A stretch of 64,000 nt of DNA. Source: Thermococcus camini. GTDB taxonomy: Archaea; Methanobacteriota_B; Thermococci; Thermococcales; Thermococcaceae. The notes below the pieces were generated by a model, which did not search any database, was not told where the DNA came from, and was given only the letters and a program-made list of their open reading frames with translations. The position numbers and the translations under genes were made by a program. Below are positions 60,401 to 64,000 of the stretch, piece after piece. How positions within the stretch are numbered: position 1 is the first letter of the stretch; each line of letters starts with the position of its first letter. Where the stretch lies: NCBI RefSeq assembly GCF_904067545.1, contig NZ_LR881183.1, positions 1,554,277 through 1,618,276 on the forward strand, in the 5' to 3' direction.

Positions 60401-61960
60401 TTAAAACCCCCAGCTTTCCCCGTTCTTTAAAACAACGGTCTTTTCACTCCAATTCTCCCTGAACCATTCGGGGTTTTCCGTGTGAACTGGAATAACGTAG
60501 TCCGGGTCAATTTCTTCAATCACTTTTCTCAGCTCTTCTCTGGAGATGTGTCCGGAGGCATGAAGTCCCTTCTCAAAGACAGGTTTTCCATGCTCGTCCA
60601 CGCCGAAGCCGTGAACCTCAAAGCCGAAATACCTCAACCAGTTCCACAGGCGGAGAAAGCTGAACGCCTGCTCCTCACCGAAGGCCTCGCTGGAGGAGTA
60701 GATGTAAGTCCCTTCGCTGGGCATTATGTCAAGCAGGTGAGGCATGTCGTAGAACGAGAAGCACAGCATGTAGTTCTCCCCGTTCTTTTTTAATTCCTCT
60801 GGGGACACCCCGCTATCTGGATAGGAACGGAACACCCACTCCTCCCACTTTTCGGGCCTGACCTTGGAGCTTTGATATATTCGAACTTCATTTATGGGCG
60901 TTTCAATGCCGGCTATCTGAAGGGCGTGGAGGAAATAAGCGTCCTTCGGCGTTACCACGAGCTCCCTTCCAGTTCTCCGGGCTATCCTCCAGAAACTCTC
61001 AAGCCTCTCAAAGTTCCTGGCGGAGAAATCGGCTATGATAAGACCCTTTGCGGTTTCAGCTATTCCAAGGGCATTCTTGTAAACCTCGTCTTCGGATACG
61101 TTCTCGTCCTCTTCCCTGCCAACCCTGGTGCCTTCAGTTATGAGCACGCTCACGTTTTTGGCCTCCCTGACAAACTTCCGGGTCAGGTGTTTGTTTTTCC
61201 CGTGGAGCCTGAAGTCGCCGGTGTACGCAACCGAAACATCGCCCTCGATTATGTAGGCTGTGGCCCCGTAGATTGAGTGGTCAACGGGGAAAGATTTCAC
61301 CTCAAACCCAAGGTCAGCGTCTCCAAGAACTTCAATGCTTTCGGGACGAATGGACTTCACCTTGCCCGGGTTCTTTGCAAGCTCAACGTTTGCCCTCCAG
61401 CTCAGGAAGTCCACAACGGCATCGGATACCTTCCCAGTCATTATTATGTCCCTGCTCAGGTAGTGTTTGACTGCCCTTGAAGATTCAAGCACGAAGGGGT
61501 TCGTGGAACTTGGACTTTTCGGGGAGTAGTACGGCAGTTCCATTCCCATATGGCTCTGCCGCGAGGTGTCGCGGAGGGCCTTTAGAATCACCATTGTAAC
61601 GGGGGAACCCACCAGTGGGATGCTCTCGTTCAGCATGGCAACGTTGCCAACGTGGTCAAGGTGAGCGTGGCTTATGAGCACCGCATTAACTGGAATCTTG
61701 GGACTGCTCCGGACTTCTCCTGCAATATCATCTGGCACAAGGTCGGAGCGGTAGATGTTCAGCCTCGGTATCAGGCCGAGTCTCCACGGGTCATGGATTC
61801 CGCGGGATGGTCTTTCACTGATAAACTCTTCGTAATAGAGCGAGTACTTTGCAAAGTTCATGCCAAAGTCAAGGAACAGGCCGCTTTCGCCGTTGGAGAT
61901 ATGAATCTTAGAACCGCCGATGGTATCGGCCCCATCATAGACGGTAATTGTAAAGCCCAT
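60401..61960 (-). CDS. Beta-CASP metallo-beta-lactamase protein (RNase J-like)
   Basis: 519 residues. MBL motifs: SHAHLDHVGNVAML, VDHSIYGATAYIIE, AYTGDFRLHG; the beta-CASP region ends in SGHISREELRKVIEEIDPDYVIPVHTENPEWF, as in RNase J. It is probably a nuclease acting on RNA. It is longer than usual aRNase J by a 70-residue insertion near 150-220. ATG 61960; the first gene of the operon that continues to mcrC. A TTTTATTGAG-like TATA lies about 30-45 nt upstream. Confidence 0.85.
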   Translation of the reverse strand: MGFTITVYDGADTIGGSKIHISNGESGLFLDFGMNFAKYSLYYEEFISERPSRGIHDPWRLGLIPRLNIYRSDLVPDDIAGEVRSSPKIPVNAVLISHAHLDHVGNVAMLNESIPLVGSPVTMVILKALRDTSRQSHMGMELPYYSPKSPSSTNPFVLESSRAVKHYLSRDIIMTGKVSDAVVDFLSWRANVELAKNPGKVKSIRPESIEVLGDADLGFEVKSFPVDHSIYGATAYIIEGDVSVAYTGDFRLHGKNKHLTRKFVREAKNVSVLITEGTRVGREEDENVSEDEVYKNALGIAETAKGLIIADFSARNFERLESFWRIARRTGRELVVTPKDAYFLHALQIAGIETPINEVRIYQSSKVRPEKWEEWVFRSYPDSGVSPEELKKNGENYMLCFSFYDMPHLLDIMPSEGTYIYSSSEAFGEEQAFSFLRLWNWLRYFGFEVHGFGVDEHGKPVFEKGLHASGHISREELRKVIEEIDPDYVIPVHTENPEWFRENWSEKTVVLKNGESWGF

Positions 61961-62061
61961 GAATAACCCTCCAGAGGTGTAACAAACAATAGTTAGAAGA
62001 ACTCAATAAAAACGTTTTGGAAAGATACAAAAACAAAACAGATTAGAACACCAACAGACCT

Positions 62062-62601
62062 TCACTTCTTCTTCCTCTTTCTTACCCTTATGTTCGCTAT
62101 GTCCCCAAGCGTCGGTTCGTAGTCCCTGGGTATTGAAGGCTTCTTCTCGATCTCGGTCTCGGCGCGCTCGATGAGGGTTATCTTGAAGTACTTCTCCAGC
62201 TTTTTCGCTTCCTTTATCGTCGGCTCGCGGTGGCCGTGGGCGATGGCGCGGAGGTCGTTCATAGAGAGCCCGATCTCATGGGAGAGCTCCTCGTAGCTCT
62301 TTCCCGAGCGCTGTATCGCCCTGTAAACCCTCTCGGCGTAATCCTCAACTATCTCCTCTGTGTACAGCGGCCTCTCCGTCCTCGGCTTCGGAGCGGGCCT
62401 GGAGGCCGGCCGCGAGTACGTCCTTCTCACCGGCCGCCTTCCGGTGGGCATTATGCTGAAGGTTCCGGGCTTCTTTCCGCCGTATTTCTCATAACAGCGG
62501 TCGCAGACGAGAACTTCCGCCCCCTCGATCCTTATCCTGTGACCGGGACCTCTTATCGGCGCCCCACATACCTCACAGTACCTTGGCTTGGCCTTCCCCA
62601 T
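62062..62601 (-). CDS. Multiprotein bridging factor 1 homologue
   Basis: 179 residues. N-terminal zinc ribbon with CEVCGAPIRGPGHRI and CDRCYEKYGG, a basic Arg/Pro linker, and a C-terminal HTH_3 (YAERVYRAIQRSGKSYEELS, then LSMNDLRAIAHGHREPTIKE). This is archaeal MBF1 (aMBF1), a transcription or translation associated factor. ATG 62601 follows GGTTGAG. Confidence 0.93.
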   Translation of the reverse strand: MGKAKPRYCEVCGAPIRGPGHRIRIEGAEVLVCDRCYEKYGGKKPGTFSIMPTGRRPVRRTYSRPASRPAPKPRTERPLYTEEIVEDYAERVYRAIQRSGKSYEELSHEIGLSMNDLRAIAHGHREPTIKEAKKLEKYFKITLIERAETEIEKKPSIPRDYEPTLGDIANIRVRKRKKK

Positions 62602-62671
62602 CTCAACCACCTTCTTGCTCCACTTAAGGCTGGGAGTCATGCTTTTTAAACCCCACGATGAGCTTATATCG

Positions 62672-63172
62672 ATGGCGAAAGTTAAGATAGAGCGGCTCCC
62701 CAAGCTTGATCAGGAAACGCTGGAAAGGCTCATCGAGATATACATGAGGGGTTACGAGGGCATGCGGGAGTACGGCGGCGAGGGGGAGAGCTACGCGAAG
62801 CGCTACCTCCGATGGTGCTGGAACAAGGCTAAGGACGGCTTTTTCATTGCAAAGGTCGGCGACGAGATAGCGGGCTTCATAGTCTGCGACGCGGACTGGT
62901 ACAGCAAGTACGAGGGGAGAACCGTCGGAGCTATTCACGAGTTCGTGCTCGACAAGAAGTTTCAGGGACACGGCATAGGACATAAGCTTATGGAGAGGTG
63001 CCTGGAGTACCTCGCGGAACGCACCGACAGGGTGGAGCTATGGGTCGGGGAGAAAAACGAGGGTGCCATCAGATTCTACGAGAACTACGGATTTAAGAAA
63101 GTCGGTCAGAGCGGAATATGGGTGCGAATGGTGAAAGACCTGAAGAGAAAAGAGGGAAACGCTTCCGAATGA
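62672..63172 (+). CDS. GNAT-family N-acetyltransferase
   Basis: 166 residues. GNAT motif A: AIHEFVLDKKFQGHGIGHKLMERCLEYL with the Q/R-X-X-G-X-G/A site QGHGIG, and motif B NEGAIRFYENYGFKKVG. Acceptor unknown. ATG 62672 has no ribosome binding site; a TATA-like CTTTTTAAAC (about 62642-62651) places the start on this codon, suggesting a leaderless message. Confidence 0.9.
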   Translation: MAKVKIERLPKLDQETLERLIEIYMRGYEGMREYGGEGESYAKRYLRWCWNKAKDGFFIAKVGDEIAGFIVCDADWYSKYEGRTVGAIHEFVLDKKFQGHGIGHKLMERCLEYLAERTDRVELWVGEKNEGAIRFYENYGFKKVGQSGIWVRMVKDLKRKEGNASE

Positions 63173-63189
63173 AGTGTGGAGGGGTGTGG

Positions 63190-63483
63190 ATGCCCTGCAT
63201 AAGCCCCCCAAGTCCCGAGAAGGTGGTGAAGTTGAAAGAGGAGAGCTTCATACGTGAAGGTAAAGGCAAGCTGAAGGTCGTCATAGAGAGCGAGGGCGAA
63301 ACCCTGGAAACGACCGTTAAAGGCTCCCTGAAGAGCATTGAGGAAATAGCCGAGATGCTGGGCGTCGAGGTGCAGAACGGGAGAATAAAGACGGTCGTCG
63401 ATGGGGTGAAGATCAACGCCGAGCGCGGAAAGCTGGAGATGGAGTTCGAGAACGGGGACAGGATGAGGATCGAGAGGGCTTGA
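63190..63483 (+). CDS. Hypothetical small protein
   Basis: 97 residues from ATG 63190, preceded by GGAGGGGTGTGG. KLKEESFIREGKGKLKVVIE and SEGETLETTVKGSLKSIEEI look like an alternating strand-helix fold; VVDGVKINAERGKLEMEFEN follows. A start at 63169 that overlaps the GNAT stop is possible and would add MKCGGVW. Function unknown. Confidence 0.65.
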   Translation: MPCISPPSPEKVVKLKEESFIREGKGKLKVVIESEGETLETTVKGSLKSIEEIAEMLGVEVQNGRIKTVVDGVKINAERGKLEMEFENGDRMRIERA

Positions 63484-63484
63484 C

Positions 63485-64000
63485 TTAACCCGTTGAGATG
63501 AGGATTATCCCGACGCCCGTGAGAATTATGGCATAGAGGAGCCTCCTCGTGAGGGGTTCATTCAGGAAAAGCACGGCCAGAAGCGCCGCGAGTATTGGGC
63601 TCGACTCGGCCGCTGGAGTGGCGACGCTTGAGCCCGCCTCTTTTATCGCCGTCGTAAAGAAGCAGTGGCCCAGGAATGTCCCCAGGAACGCAACGAGGAA
63701 GACCGTCCCCCAGTTCCTGGGCCGCATCCCCCTGACGTCCGGCAGTATCTTCGGCACGAAGATAAGGGCACCGAGGGCGCCGAAGCTTATCCTGAGGCCG
63801 GCTATGACGAGGGGGTTGTTGCCCGTGACGAGCCAGTCGGTCATGACGATCGCGGCCGCCCAGAGAACCTGCGCGCCGGCACTGAAGAGAACTCCCCTGG
63901 GGTCGAGCCTCCCCTCCCTCGACTCGCCCATGAGTATCGTCACCGCAAGGATTATCAGAAAGGCCCCCACACCGATTCGGAGGGTCAAGGGCCTTCCAAG
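63485..64000 (-). CDS. EamA-family transporter, C-terminal part (partial)
   Basis: 172 residues seen; the frame runs off the end of the window, so the start is missing. About five helices with the second EamA (DMT) repeat: LWAAAIVMTDWLVTGNNPLV, then AGLRISFGALGALIFVP, LVAFLGTFLGHCFFTTAIKE and SSPILAALLAVLFLNEPLTR. Likely metabolite exporter or importer; substrate unknown. Confidence 0.88.
   Translation of the reverse strand, partial: LGRPLTLRIGVGAFLIILAVTILMGESREGRLDPRGVLFSAGAQVLWAAAIVMTDWLVTGNNPLVIAGLRISFGALGALIFVPKILPDVRGMRPRNWGTVFLVAFLGTFLGHCFFTTAIKEAGSSVATPAAESSPILAALLAVLFLNEPLTRRLLYAIILTGVGIILISTG

Overview
This window comes from a hyperthermophilic archaeon of the order Thermococcales, most likely a Thermococcus. 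The evidence is archaeal TBP and SRP19, the MBF1-type regulator, Hel308, pyruvoyl arginine decarboxylase, peptide-fermentation enzymes (ADP-forming acyl-CoA synthetase alpha subunit plus indolepyruvate oxidoreductase), an Nfn/Sud-type flavoprotein pair, an 8-gene Mrp antiporter cluster with the gene order of the Mbh hydrogenase, TATA boxes of the type CTTATAA/GTTTAAA about 25 nt ahead of starts, and GGTGAT-type ribosome binding sites.

Layout. 1-450: hairpin repeats and a tRNA-Leu. 490-4552: operon of four tandem DUF2178 membrane proteins, an XRE-type regulator, a small membrane protein and an ABC exporter, behind a doubled operator. 4638-6432: toxin-antitoxin remnants and one intact PIN pair. 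6535-8891: a CRISPR array of 35 repeats, transcribed leftwards from a leader at 8892-9357; no cas genes lie in the window. 9358-13422: UPF0201, ZIP transporter, UPF0200 kinase-like protein, Hel308. 14063-20484: a dipeptide/oligopeptide-type ABC importer whose binding protein looks circularly permuted. 20711-25440: stand-alone Lrp-type RAM domain, SRP19, DUF257, TrmI and an Nfn/Sud pair. 25447-26792: an archaeal AAA ATPase with a palindromic promoter region and two candidate C/D box sRNAs. 27443-32844: Mrp Na+/H+ antiporter genes, an ACT protein and a CPA2 antiporter. 33011-36924: pyruvoyl arginine decarboxylase, aminopropyltransferase, UbiA and GT4 enzymes. 36934-41202: creatininase-family enzyme, hypotheticals, a zinc-finger microprotein, a third candidate C/D sRNA, a membrane-anchored regulator and an MBL hydrolase. 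41441-47594: Na+/solute symporter and the ACD-alpha/IorAB aromatic amino acid fermentation operon, interrupted by a vapBC pair.

47676-61960 is a defence-like accessory region. It holds two convergent McrBC-type systems whose McrB proteins share a homologous N-terminal domain but whose nuclease partners differ. Between them are an AAA ATPase gene bracketed at both ends by tandem palindromes, the gene for TBP, a DUF356 gene and a decayed VapBC pair. The minus-strand arm (61960 to 54778) strings together a beta-CASP MBL protein, a gamma-glutamylcyclotransferase-fold protein, an ADP-ribosylglycohydrolase, two unrecognised proteins, McrB and McrC in overlapping or closely spaced genes. This arm is the best candidate here for a composite, little-described system. 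62062-64000 returns to ordinary genes (MBF1, GNAT, hypothetical, a partial EamA transporter).

All functional calls rest on reading motifs by eye; no database search was possible.
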